Source: Lachnospiraceae bacterium UBA7110 (GTDB lineage Bacteria > Bacillota > Clostridia > Lachnospirales > Lachnospiraceae). From it: 18,250 bases of DNA. Both the position numbers and the translations under genes were made by a program. The DNA lies in assembly GCA_002492295.1 (NCBI GenBank), contig DKYC01000029.1, positions 1 through 18,250 on the forward strand, given 5' to 3'. This document shows positions 1 through 6,218 of this stretch, piece after piece. The notes below the pieces were generated by a model that saw only the letters and a program-made list of their open reading frames with translations, was not told the origin of the DNA and ran no database searches. Position 1 is the first letter of the stretch. Each line of letters begins with the position of its first letter.

Positions 1-6
1 ATATGA

Positions 7-162
7 ACGGTACAGTACACTAGGTATTACTTAGTGGAATCTGACCTGTTTGGGGAAGATATGTATCATATAATAACAAATGACTCAGGCAGGTGCGTTA
101 TGACAAACGAGGACGGATTTAACCCCCTGCATGAGGAAATGGACAATACGAATCAAAAATAA
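7..162 (+). pseudogene. C-terminal fragment of an unrecognised protein
   Basis: An open frame runs from a stop at 4-6 to a TAA at 160-162 and translates to about 51 residues with a protein-like composition (around YYLVESDLFGEDMYHIIT, then an acidic tail ending NTNQK). There is no ATG near the beginning; the only candidates are GTG at 34 and ATG at 61, neither with a convincing ribosome binding site. I do not recognise the family. The stop codon at 4-6 in the same frame, and the broken gene just downstream, suggest the 3' remnant of a gene in decaying accessory DNA. It could equally be a short intact gene starting at GTG 34. Confidence 0.3.
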
Positions 163-194
163 ATTTTAGAAAATATTTAAACGGAGGAATTATC

Positions 195-863
195 ATGAAA
201 CACAGGATAAGTAAACCTGCATATGCTGGTTTACCGACAAAAAAGCAGAGCATGGATAACCCTAGAGACACGAAAGGGATACACAGTATGGAGCTGCATT
301 AGGAAACCCTAATTCCTGTTGAATATCCACAAAATGCTGCCCTGTCAGTAGGTACCGTGCTCTTTGTAGTCGAAGGAAGAGAACTGCCGCTGGATTTTAA
401 CATTACGGAAACCTGTATCAAAGAGGCACCTTGTTCTCACGTACATCTTGATACAATACTAAAGGACTTTAATTCGCAAGTCTTTGCAGACGATTATCAG
501 GAACTTTACGAGGGTGTGGAACTGATACTCCGGATTATCTTAGGACGAAAAGATATAACGATTAAGTCGGTCCGCACACAAGACCCGTTAAAGAATTTGC
601 AGGGACGTTCTGCCATTTTAGACGTTCATGCAGTTGACAGCACCAAGAAAGAGTTTGACGTAGAAATTCAGAGGCAGGATGCAGGAGCAGGCGCAAAAAG
701 GGCAAGGCACAACAGCAGCCTGTTGGATGCACATATATTAAAGCCCGGTGATAATACGGAGGATATTCCCGACAGCTATGTAATTTTTATAACAGAAAAT
801 GATGTCATGAAAGGCAGTCAGCCGATATATCCAGTAGAGAGATATCTTCCTCTCTCCGTTTAG
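195..863 (+). pseudogene. Rpn-like PD-(D/E)XK nuclease/transposase-family gene, amber-interrupted and 3'-truncated
   Basis: A good ribosome binding site (ggagga, 183-188) precedes ATG 195, giving 35 codons (MKHRISKPAYAGLPTKK...) to an in-frame TAG at 300-302. The same frame then continues to a stop at 861-863. The part after GTG 357 (168 residues) carries the Rpn/PDDEXK_2 core: LYEGVELILRIILGRK, then D89 in AILDVHAVD, E103 and Q105 in FDVEIQRQ, then DSYVIFITENDV and YPVERY. Family members usually continue past the VERY segment, whereas this one ends a few residues later (LPLSV), so the 3' end looks replaced by unrelated DNA near 840-850. Rpn proteins are DNA endonucleases linked to recombination-promoting activity and are common in accessory DNA. 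The motif residues are present, but the amber codon and lost 3' end argue for a pseudogene. Alternatively the short ORF 195-302 and a GTG-started ORF at 357 are separate genes. Confidence 0.55.
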
Positions 864-954
864 TCTTGTTCTGCTGCCTGTTATGCTGTCGGCCCCCGTT
901 CTGAAGCTCCCTTTCAAAGTTCTTTTTGTTGTAGCTGATTACTTCAGAGTATAA

Positions 955-985
955 GAGCATCTCTTTCCGAGATGCTCCGATTTTT
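955..985. terminator. Hairpin terminator, possibly the displaced proS terminator
   Basis: A perfect 9-bp stem (gagcatctc 955-963, gagatgctc 969-977) with a 5-nt loop. Read on +, it is followed three bases later by ttttt (981-985) and could end transcription of the Rpn-like remnant. Read on minus, it lies 17 bp beyond the stop codon of the second proS 3'-end copy, where a proS terminator would be expected, but the T-tract there is weak (TTATACT). Confidence 0.5.
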
Positions 986-991
986 ACAATA

Positions 992-1074
992 TTTTTAATA
1001 CGCCCGTCCCCAATAAACCATCTTCTTCGCGGGTTTTCCGCAGCAGACACATGTATCGCTCAGTTGCTCCTGCT
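992..1074 (-). repeat. Second copy of the proS 3' end (attachment-site-like direct repeat)
   Basis: This 83-bp segment matches the 3' end of proS at 2873-2955 in the same orientation at 76 of 83 positions, with a 32-bp identical core (1008-1039 equals 2889-2920). Read on minus it encodes QEQLSDTCVCCGKPAKKMV followed by YWGRAY and a TAA at 995-997, the exact ProS C-terminus. Of the seven differences (998, 1001, 1007, 1040, 1052, 1060, 1064), six are third-codon-position synonymous changes and one (1060) gives Gly to Ser. This copy therefore evolved as coding sequence and is not a fresh duplication. It marks one edge of the AT-rich cassette at 1075-2872. The best reading is the att-like end of a small island that replaced the 3' end of proS. 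A remnant of a second proS gene is the alternative. Confidence 0.85.
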
Positions 1075-1599
1075 ATTATTATATAATAGTTTTCCATTCT
1101 CAATCCCAACCAGCAGCAGTTCTAACGTCTGCGGATTTGTATTCCTGTATTTTAAATGATAAAATATCTGTTCCACCAATTTTTCTACTTTTTCCACATC
1201 CTCTTTTGCACACTTTATACCGGAATCAAAACAGCCGGATGCCTGCAATAGCAGTGATAAAGCAAACCGTTCATTTACATAAATATAATCGACACTGGCT
1301 CCCTCTATCATTTGAAACGGTTTTCTCTTCAAGCACCATGACGCTGTATATGCCATTAACTTCACATAATTCACAAGTTCAATATCATGAAAATGCCTTA
1401 ATCTCGCTATGTCCTCCAAAATATCAATCAGGCAATATTCAAAGACAATGTCATCAAAGTATACTTTTCCCTCCAGTTTTTGTTCCTCATAAAACTGCTC
1501 TGCCATTTGATGAATCAACAGGCTGACATTCCTTATATATTCATCCGAAAATGTGCTGTTTAATTCTTCCTTTAGTGTTTTATAATTTCTGTCCTCCAT
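1060..1599 (-). CDS. Hypothetical 179-aa protein, third gene of the RelA/SpoT cassette
   Basis: ATG 1599 is preceded by GAGG with 8-nt spacing. The gene starts 16 bp after the stop of the RelA/SpoT-type gene and so belongs to the same transcription unit. The product is a soluble, mostly helical, fairly acidic protein with no signal peptide or membrane span, and I do not recognise its family. Distinct segments include VYFDDIVFEYCLIDILEDIAR, KLMAYTASWCLKRKPFQ and DVEKVEKLVEQIFYHLKYRN. The last four residues (SRSN) and the TGA stop are read, out of the ProS frame, from the duplicated proS 3' end (1060-1074), so the gene runs directly into the repeat. By position it could be an antitoxin, immunity or accessory partner of the alarmone-synthetase-like protein. 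That is inference from operon context only. Confidence 0.75.
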   Translation of the reverse strand: MEDRNYKTLKEELNSTFSDEYIRNVSLLIHQMAEQFYEEQKLEGKVYFDDIVFEYCLIDILEDIARLRHFHDIELVNYVKLMAYTASWCLKRKPFQMIEGASVDYIYVNERFALSLLLQASGCFDSGIKCAKEDVEKVEKLVEQIFYHLKYRNTNPQTLELLLVGIENGKLLYNNSRSN

Positions 1600-1615
1600 C
1601 GGACTGACCTCTTTC

Positions 1616-2512
1616 CTATATGTTTTTCAAAATGTCCTTCATTATTTCAGACACATTTACCAACTCCCTATACTTTTGTGCCCTTTTAATTTTGTCGGTA
1701 ATGTTTGCTTTTACTTCACTCTCATCGCAATGTTGTATTTGCTCTAAAATATAATCATAAACCTCATTTTCATCTGCTATGCCTTCTTCCATTGCCCTTT
1801 CAAATTCCTTTAAGTATGCATGCAGAAACGTTCCCATCTCATCTGCCATGCCTGCCGCACGGTTCATAATCTCTAAATAGGAAGCTATCATTTCATTTGA
1901 TAAATTGTATGGATATCGCAGTTTATGGTCAATTTCGCTCCATGCCTCTTCAAACAGCGTCCGAACCTGAATTTCAATGCACAAGGCTGTCTTCCTATCT
2001 TTTATCAGGTAGTGAACCGACCGGTAAGGTTTCTCCTCAACAATTCTAACCTTCCCCTCATACAGACTTCTGTCGTCACCCTTACGAATATACGCAAACG
2101 GCTTCTCCGCAAAATCACCCTGAAATTCCCCCATCAAATAATCATGCATTCCCATCCAATCTTCTTTAAACAGAAGAAGAATTCTGATTCCCATTAAATC
2201 GGTAATGTATTCTGTATAATTATCACTCGATATTGCCTTCCCCAGTTTTAAATATTTGGGATTCTTTCGAATGATTTTTGCAATCAGATGTGTGACGTTT
2301 TTTACCCTATAACCGAAAGAATGAACATATGCACACTGTTGTATTTTTTCGACATAATTCCGTACAGTTGCCGTATGTTCATCCTTTTTACTTATATAAT
2401 CCTGCGCTATCCGCTCCAACTCATCCCACGTCAGCATCGACTCCCGAAATTGTTTTTGTGACAAGTTGAATTGTTTTAAAAATGCTTTTTGTTCATCAGC
2501 CGTTTGAAACAT
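1616..2512 (-). CDS. RelA/SpoT-domain nucleotide pyrophosphokinase, single-domain (SAS or toxSAS-like)
   Basis: A 298-aa protein with a RelA/SpoT synthetase fold and no HD hydrolase, TGS or ACT domain. Visible motifs are FGYRVKNVTHLIAK (R69, K71; ATP-binding strand), ITDLMGIRILLLF (D105, the metal-binding Asp), KPYRSVHYL (Y163, S165, H167; G-loop, the Tyr that stacks on the acceptor base) and CIEIQVRTLFEEAWSEIDHKLRY (E180, Q182, R184, W191, H196). All key synthetase residues look intact. About 100 helical residues follow the catalytic core. Housekeeping small alarmone synthetases (RelQ, RelP) are shorter and make (p)ppGpp. Toxic members (toxSAS, including FaRel, PhRel and CapRel) sit in toxin-antitoxin operons and act by making ppApp or by pyrophosphorylating tRNA 3' ends. 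The position between two small genes in an AT-rich cassette favours the second class, but which reaction it performs cannot be read from sequence. The SD is weak (AGG before AAATATATG), 15 bp after the upstream gene. Confidence 0.85.
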   Translation of the reverse strand: MFQTADEQKAFLKQFNLSQKQFRESMLTWDELERIAQDYISKKDEHTATVRNYVEKIQQCAYVHSFGYRVKNVTHLIAKIIRKNPKYLKLGKAISSDNYTEYITDLMGIRILLLFKEDWMGMHDYLMGEFQGDFAEKPFAYIRKGDDRSLYEGKVRIVEEKPYRSVHYLIKDRKTALCIEIQVRTLFEEAWSEIDHKLRYPYNLSNEMIASYLEIMNRAAGMADEMGTFLHAYLKEFERAMEEGIADENEVYDYILEQIQHCDESEVKANITDKIKRAQKYRELVNVSEIMKDILKNI

Positions 2513-2527
2513 ATATTTTACCTAATC

Positions 2528-2710
2528 TTATTCTTTGTGTGTCGTTTTCTCAATAATTCCGGATTTTAACAAATTGGCATACGAAGAAAGCTGTTGGGCA
2601 ATAAACGCAGCATCCATTTCAGGACCTTTATTTGGCTGATTGTCTTTTACGAAGTCATTTGCTTTTAACTTATTCATAAAATTATCCGTAAACACATTCG
2701 CTTTCGTCAT
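2528..2710 (-). CDS. Small 60-aa protein, first gene of the RelA/SpoT cassette
   Basis: ATG 2710 has a strong ribosome binding site (GGGAGGG, 7 nt upstream), and the gene ends 15 bp before the RelA/SpoT-type gene. The product is hydrophilic and lysine-rich at the N-terminus (MTKANVFTDNFMNKLKAND), with a helical stretch AAFIAQQLSSYANLLKSG and a charged tail. No known domain is recognised. A small gene directly ahead of a possible toxic enzyme, with a better ribosome binding site than the enzyme and a palindrome in its promoter region, is the usual position of an antitoxin. The function is inferred from position only. Confidence 0.7.
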   Translation of the reverse strand: MTKANVFTDNFMNKLKANDFVKDNQPNKGPEMDAAFIAQQLSSYANLLKSGIIEKTTHKE

Positions 2711-2761
2711 TGTATATCCCTCCCATCCGCTTCTAATCTATAAGACCCACACAATTTACCA

Positions 2762-2796
2762 ATATTATAAAAACTTATAGTAAGTTCTTATAATAT
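2762..2796. promoter_or_regulatory. 35-bp inverted repeat upstream of the RelA/SpoT cassette (operator candidate)
   Basis: Two 16-bp arms (2762-2777 and 2781-2796) match at 15 of 16 positions around a 3-nt centre. The arms are purely AT-rich with an AACTTA core. The repeat lies between the probable promoter and the 60-aa gene and has no U-tract after it on minus, so an operator or mRNA leader hairpin is more likely than a terminator. Autoregulation through such palindromes is typical of toxin-antitoxin operons. Confidence 0.55.
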
Positions 2797-2801
2797 ATGA
2801 A

Positions 2802-2837
2802 TATATGCTAACACATTTTCCTGCTTCTATGCAACAA
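2802..2837 (-). promoter_or_regulatory. Possible promoter of the RelA/SpoT cassette
   Basis: On minus, TTGCAT is followed after about 18 nt by TAGCAT, which carries a TGn extension (TGTTAGCAT). It lies between the proS stop and the inverted repeat and points into the cassette. The match to consensus is moderate; an alternative TATAAT lies within the palindrome itself. Confidence 0.35.
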
Positions 2838-2872
2838 ATTTTTCAAATTTTCGCAAAATTTAAAATTATTGG

Positions 2873-2955
2873 TTTTTAGTATGCCCGCCCCCAATAAACC
2901 ATCTTCTTCGCGGGTTTTCCACAGCAGACACACGTATCGCCCAGCTGCTCCTGCT
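2873..2955 (-). repeat. proS-proximal copy of the 83-bp direct repeat
   Basis: This is the in-place 3' end of proS (stop TAA 2876-2878) and the partner of the repeat at 992-1074. The two copies bracket a 1.8-kb AT-rich cassette. The inner edge at 2873 lies three bases beyond the proS stop codon and the outer edge is where matching to the other copy ceases. Confidence 0.85.
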
Positions 2956-4315
2956 CAAACGGCATACATCTGCTGGTTGCCGCAAGCTCGTCTTTAATCC
3001 TATCCTCGCATGCCTGGTCGCCGCACCACATCGCCTTCACAAAACCGGGCTTATTGTTAATCGTATCACAAAATTCATCCCATGATGCGGCGCTGTAGAT
3101 ATGCGACTCCAAATGCGCCTTCGCCGCCTCATACATATCATTCTGAATAGTCTCAAGCAGCTCCGCCGCCTTTGCTTCGGCATCGCCAAGCGCGACCTCA
3201 AGCTTCGCTCTCGTGTCACGGCGCACGAAAACACACTTATTATTTTCGATATCCTTCGGACCGATTTCTATTCTGAATGGCACGCCGCGCATCTCACACT
3301 CGCTGAACTTCCAGCCCGGACTCTTGTCCGTATCATCTACTTTCACGCGGAACCCGCTCTTTAACAGACGGTCACGCAATTCATATGCCTTGTCCAGCAC
3401 GCCCTCCTTTTTCTGCTGGATTGGAATAATCATAATCTGCGTCGGCGCTACCCTTGGCGGAAGCTTTAACCCCGAATCATCGCCATGCACCATAATCACC
3501 GCACCGATAATGCGCGTTGACAGCCCCCATGAAGTCTGATAACAGTACTTCAGCGTATTATCCTTATCCGTAAACTGAATGCCAAACGCCTTTGCAAAAC
3601 CGTCACCGAAATTATGGCTCGTTCCGGACTGAAGCGCCTTGCCGTCATGCATCAGCGCCTCGATTGTATAGGTAGATTCCGCACCCGCAAATTTCTCCTT
3701 CTCCGTCTTCTGACCTTTTACGACAGGAATTGCAAGCACTTCTTTAACAAAATCGGCATACACATTCAACATCTGAATCGTACGCACTTCGGCATCCTCC
3801 GCTGTTGCATGTACGGTATGTCCCTCCTGCCACAAAAATTCGCGGCTTCTTAAAAACGGACGTGTGGTCTTTTCCCAGCGCACAACCGAACACCACTGAT
3901 TATAAACCTTTGGCAAATCCCTGTAGGACTGCACTTCGTTTTTATAAAAATCACAGAACAGGGTTTCCGATGTCGGACGCACGCACAGACGCTCCTGCAG
4001 CGGCTCCAAACCACCGTGCGTCACCCATGCAACCTCCGGCGCAAAACCCTCCACATGATCTTTTTCCTTCTCCAAAAGGCTCTCCGGAATAAACATAGGC
4101 ATGTACACATTTTCCACGCCTGTTTCCTTAAACCGTGCATCGAGCTGCTGCTGTATCTGCTCCCACAGCGCATAGCCCGCAGGCTTGATAATCATACAGC
4201 CCTTCACACTGGAATAGTCGCAAAGCTCCGCCTTTTTTACCACATCCGTATACCACTGGGCGAAATCCTCCTCCATCGAAGTAATCGCCTCCACAAGTTT
4301 TTTATCGTCTGCCAT
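2876..4315 (-). CDS. proS: Prolyl-tRNA synthetase, eukaryote/archaea-like type 3
   Basis: Charges tRNA-Pro with proline in the cytoplasm. The 479-aa product from ATG 4315 (MADDKKLVEAITSMEEDF...) matches the usual length of the short ProRS without an editing insertion. Class II synthetase motifs are visible: FLRSREFLWQEGHTVH (motif 2) and WGLSTRIIGAVIMVHGDD (motif 3). These are followed by an anticodon-binding domain and a C-terminal zinc-type domain with cysteines in CGDQAC, RCMPF and CVCCGK, ending in YWGRAY. In this ProRS class the C-terminal Tyr carboxylate reaches the active site, so the exact end matters. A longer frame to 4393 exists, but its start falls in the -35 box of the proS promoter; the ATG at 4315 has GGAG about 12 nt upstream. 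No T-box leader is seen. The last 83 bp are repeated at 992-1074. Confidence 0.95.
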   Translation of the reverse strand: MADDKKLVEAITSMEEDFAQWYTDVVKKAELCDYSSVKGCMIIKPAGYALWEQIQQQLDARFKETGVENVYMPMFIPESLLEKEKDHVEGFAPEVAWVTHGGLEPLQERLCVRPTSETLFCDFYKNEVQSYRDLPKVYNQWCSVVRWEKTTRPFLRSREFLWQEGHTVHATAEDAEVRTIQMLNVYADFVKEVLAIPVVKGQKTEKEKFAGAESTYTIEALMHDGKALQSGTSHNFGDGFAKAFGIQFTDKDNTLKYCYQTSWGLSTRIIGAVIMVHGDDSGLKLPPRVAPTQIMIIPIQQKKEGVLDKAYELRDRLLKSGFRVKVDDTDKSPGWKFSECEMRGVPFRIEIGPKDIENNKCVFVRRDTRAKLEVALGDAEAKAAELLETIQNDMYEAAKAHLESHIYSAASWDEFCDTINNKPGFVKAMWCGDQACEDRIKDELAATSRCMPFEQEQLGDTCVCCGKPAKKMVYWGRAY

Positions 4316-4364
4316 TTTCTTCACAATCTCCTTTATTTTTATCGTTCTTAAATCCAATCGCTTT

Positions 4365-4393
4365 ATTTTAATGCCGCATGGTGGTTTTGTCAA
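4365..4393 (-). promoter_or_regulatory. proS promoter
   Basis: On minus, TTGACA (4393-4388), a 17-nt spacer and TAAAAT (4370-4365) give a near-consensus sigma-A promoter. Transcription would begin near 4358, leaving a leader of about 40 nt to ATG 4315. This supports the shorter ProS start. Confidence 0.75.
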
Positions 4394-4429
4394 CCTTGCG
4401 CCGTTTACGGATTCCGCGATTCCCCATAG

Positions 4430-5878
4430 TCAGTGCGTGACCTGCTGCTTCAGAAGAATGCGCTTAATCTCCGCCTTCACAAACGTAGGCTTGTACGGCC
4501 TTACAATATATCCTGCCGCTCCCGCCTTCCTGCAGCGCGCCACAAGACTCTTATCATTTGTATTAATCACGGACAGCACCGGCACCATATCCCCCACAAT
4601 GTCATGTATCTTTCCAATCAGTTCTATCCCGTTTACCCGCGGAATGTCCATTGACAGGATAATCAAATCCGGCTCCGCCTGCCTTTTCAGGCAAAGAAGC
4701 GCCTGGTCAGGTGACGTAAGCAGCTCCAAATCATATAAATTATGCAGAAACCCTCTCATGGACTGCAGATGAACCAGCATATTGTCGATAACCATAATCC
4801 GGTAGCGTCTTGAGGGTGTCAGCATTTTCTTGCGGTCCGCCTCTCCTACAACCGGGTCAAGTACCTGTTCGTTTGTTTCATGCAAAATCGTAATTTTAAA
4901 GTTTTCGTGCTCCTGCAAATCAAGCATCGTTCCATCAAGCAGCCGCAGCAACGGCCGTAAGTTTCTTGTTCCGGAATTTTCAACAATAATACCGTCTCTG
5001 CCATCGGAGAGCTTTACCTGCGTGCCTTTCGGGTAAAACGGCACATATAGCAGAAGCGACTCGACAACCTTTGGTTCAAACATAATGCCTCCGGCACCCA
5101 TCAGATATTCGCATGCTTCATACGGGGAATACGGGTTTTTATACGGCCGTTTTGACACAAGCGCATCATATACATCCGCAACATGCAGTATTTTCGTAAA
5201 AAGCGAGGTTTGATCTCCTTCCTTTCCGTCGGGGTACCCGCTTCCGTCAACATTTTCGTGGTGATAAAGCACTGCCGCCTTAACATTCGCGGAAATGTCC
5301 CACCGCTCCTTTATCAATTCATAGGAAAGCTTTGAATGCGTTTTCATCAAATCGTACTCTTCGTTTGTAAGACGTGCCGGTTTATTCAGAATTTCGCGCG
5401 GTATGACAAGCTTGCCAAGGTCATGGAGAAGCCCTGCCGTGACAAGCTGCTCCAATTCTTCACTGTTTAAATTAAGCCCGAACCCAATCACACAGGCAAT
5501 CACTGCAACATTGACGGAATGCGCATACGTATAGCTGTCAAAGCTTCTCAAATCCGTAAGGTCAAGCGAAAGGATTCCCCGCTCGAGCACCTGATCCACA
5601 ATTTTCCTTGCGACATTCTTACATTCGTCAATATTGCTTTCGCGCACTCCTACCAGTCCCTCAGCGCGCAGCTGCGGCGTGATGACCGGCTCAATTTGGA
5701 TATCCTCTGACAGCTCGTCCGTAATATAGACTCCATCAAATCCATAATCATTCAGCCGTTTGATATAAAATTCCGAAAGAATGCTGCCGCTGCAGATCAG
5801 CGTATGTCCGTCTGCATCATACATATTGTACGCAAGGTTCATTCCCGGCGTGGTATCTTCGATTTTAATATAGCGCAT
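4430..5878 (-). CDS. HD-GYP-domain protein (c-di-GMP phosphodiesterase type) with degenerate C-terminal receiver
   Basis: 482 aa. A DUF3391-like N-terminal region (about 1-60: GMNLAYNMYDADGHTLICSG) precedes an HD-GYP domain (about 88-285) with H120, H152-D153 (LLHDLGK), H181, H206-H207 with D211 and the GSGYP signature (213-216), and LHVADVYDALVSKRPYK. The metal ligands look complete, so c-di-GMP hydrolysis is likely. A linker (280-355) leads to a receiver-like domain (358-477). There VIDN keeps one acidic residue (D365), and K463 of PYKP is kept. The usual phosphoacceptor Asp, four residues before the conserved Pro (P413), is Ser409 (LIILSMDIPRVNG). The receiver is also at the C-terminus, whereas HD-GYP response regulators usually carry it at the N-terminus. 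Phosphorylation-independent control is therefore likely. Ribosome binding site AAAGGAAAT precedes ATG 5878. Confidence 0.9.
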   Translation of the reverse strand: MRYIKIEDTTPGMNLAYNMYDADGHTLICSGSILSEFYIKRLNDYGFDGVYITDELSEDIQIEPVITPQLRAEGLVGVRESNIDECKNVARKIVDQVLERGILSLDLTDLRSFDSYTYAHSVNVAVIACVIGFGLNLNSEELEQLVTAGLLHDLGKLVIPREILNKPARLTNEEYDLMKTHSKLSYELIKERWDISANVKAAVLYHHENVDGSGYPDGKEGDQTSLFTKILHVADVYDALVSKRPYKNPYSPYEACEYLMGAGGIMFEPKVVESLLLYVPFYPKGTQVKLSDGRDGIIVENSGTRNLRPLLRLLDGTMLDLQEHENFKITILHETNEQVLDPVVGEADRKKMLTPSRRYRIMVIDNMLVHLQSMRGFLHNLYDLELLTSPDQALLCLKRQAEPDLIILSMDIPRVNGIELIGKIHDIVGDMVPVLSVINTNDKSLVARCRKAGAAGYIVRPYKPTFVKAEIKRILLKQQVTH

Positions 5879-5910
5879 AGATTTTGATTTCCTTTGTGTA
5901 TGTTACTTCT

Positions 5911-5939
5911 ATTCTATCGTGTTATATTGCGCATGTAAA
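5911..5939 (-). promoter_or_regulatory. Promoter of the HD-GYP gene
   Basis: On minus, TTTACA (5939-5934), a 17-nt spacer and TAGAAT (5916-5911) are followed about 32 nt later by the HD-GYP start codon. The spacing is ideal and the consensus match is good. Confidence 0.65.
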
Positions 5940-6029
5940 GCTTTTCTTTTGGTGGGAAATGTTCTTCGGAAATGTTTGCGATTGAATATATTGGATTAAA
6001 AGTCCACCGGTAATTTTCTGAATGTTCGA

Positions 6030-6058
6030 TTGTGAAACCACAATTTCTATGATACAAT
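6030..6058 (+). promoter_or_regulatory. Promoter of the small hydrophobic peptide gene
   Basis: TTGTGA (6030-6035), a 17-nt spacer and TACAAT (6053-6058) with a TGA extension directly upstream (extended -10). Predicted start near 6065, giving a leader of about 73 nt. Confidence 0.6.
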
Positions 6059-6106
6059 TCTGTCGTATATCGAACGGAAAGCGGATGTGATGTTCCGATT
6101 ATGATG

Positions 6107-6129
6107 CCCTCTAGTCCTATAAAGGAGGG
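6107..6129 (+). promoter_or_regulatory. Leader hairpin that can mask the toxin-like gene's Shine-Dalgarno
   Basis: CCCTC (6107-6111) can pair with GAGGG (6125-6129), which is the strong Shine-Dalgarno of the peptide gene; a competing small stem TCCT/AGGA lies inside. Sequestration of the ribosome binding site by the leader is common in type I toxin mRNAs. Confidence 0.4.
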
Positions 6130-6137
6130 TGAATCCT

Positions 6138-6218
6138 ATGAATACAATGGAAATTTTAACATTGCTGCTAGTTGTCTTTACTGCATTGTCTTACATAGAA
6201 AATCATAAAAAGAAATAA
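6138..6218 (+). CDS. 26-aa hydrophobic peptide, holin-like type I toxin candidate
   Basis: ATG 6138 is preceded by GGAGGG with 8-nt spacing and by a strong extended -10 promoter. The peptide has one membrane-spanning stretch (MEILTLLLVVFTALSYI) and a short basic tail (ENHKKK), the layout of the putative holin-like toxin family (Hol_Tox, PF16935) and of other single-span type I toxins that damage the membrane when overproduced. The ORF runs straight into a long hairpin at 6208-6254, which also ends a convergent antisense transcript. Too short for ordinary gene finders. Toxicity is inferred from family and locus architecture. Confidence 0.75.
   Translation: MNTMEILTLLLVVFTALSYIENHKKK

Larger units (their letters stand above)
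5914..6135 (-). pseudogene. Start-less coding remnant, GNAT-like C-terminus (tentative)
   Basis: Read on minus there is an open frame of about 73 codons from just inside a TAG (6138-6136) to a TAG at 5916-5914. It includes GTSHPLSVRYTTELYHRNCGFTIEH, then NPIYSIANISEEHFPPKEKLYMRN. The GTSHPLSVR...Y...CGF pattern resembles the acetyl-CoA-binding and C-terminal part of GNAT acetyltransferases. There is no start codon, and the frame overlaps the promoter and leader of the small toxin-like gene on the other strand and the HD-GYP promoter at its end. It is probably the decayed tail of a former upstream gene, but 73 open codons could arise by chance. Confidence 0.3.

Noticed and set aside
805..1050. 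81-codon minus-strand frame beginning inside the proS repeat
   Set aside because: It starts in the wrong frame of the ProS remnant, crosses the hairpin at 955-977 and overlaps the Rpn-like gene. No ribosome binding site or recognisable domain.
4316..4358. T-box leader for proS
   Set aside because: The predicted leader is only about 40 nt and lacks a T-box sequence or specifier stem.
4316..4393. N-terminal extension of ProS to a start at 4393
   Set aside because: The start codon would lie in the -35 box of a near-consensus promoter, and the extra 26 residues are basic and unlike ProRS N-termini.
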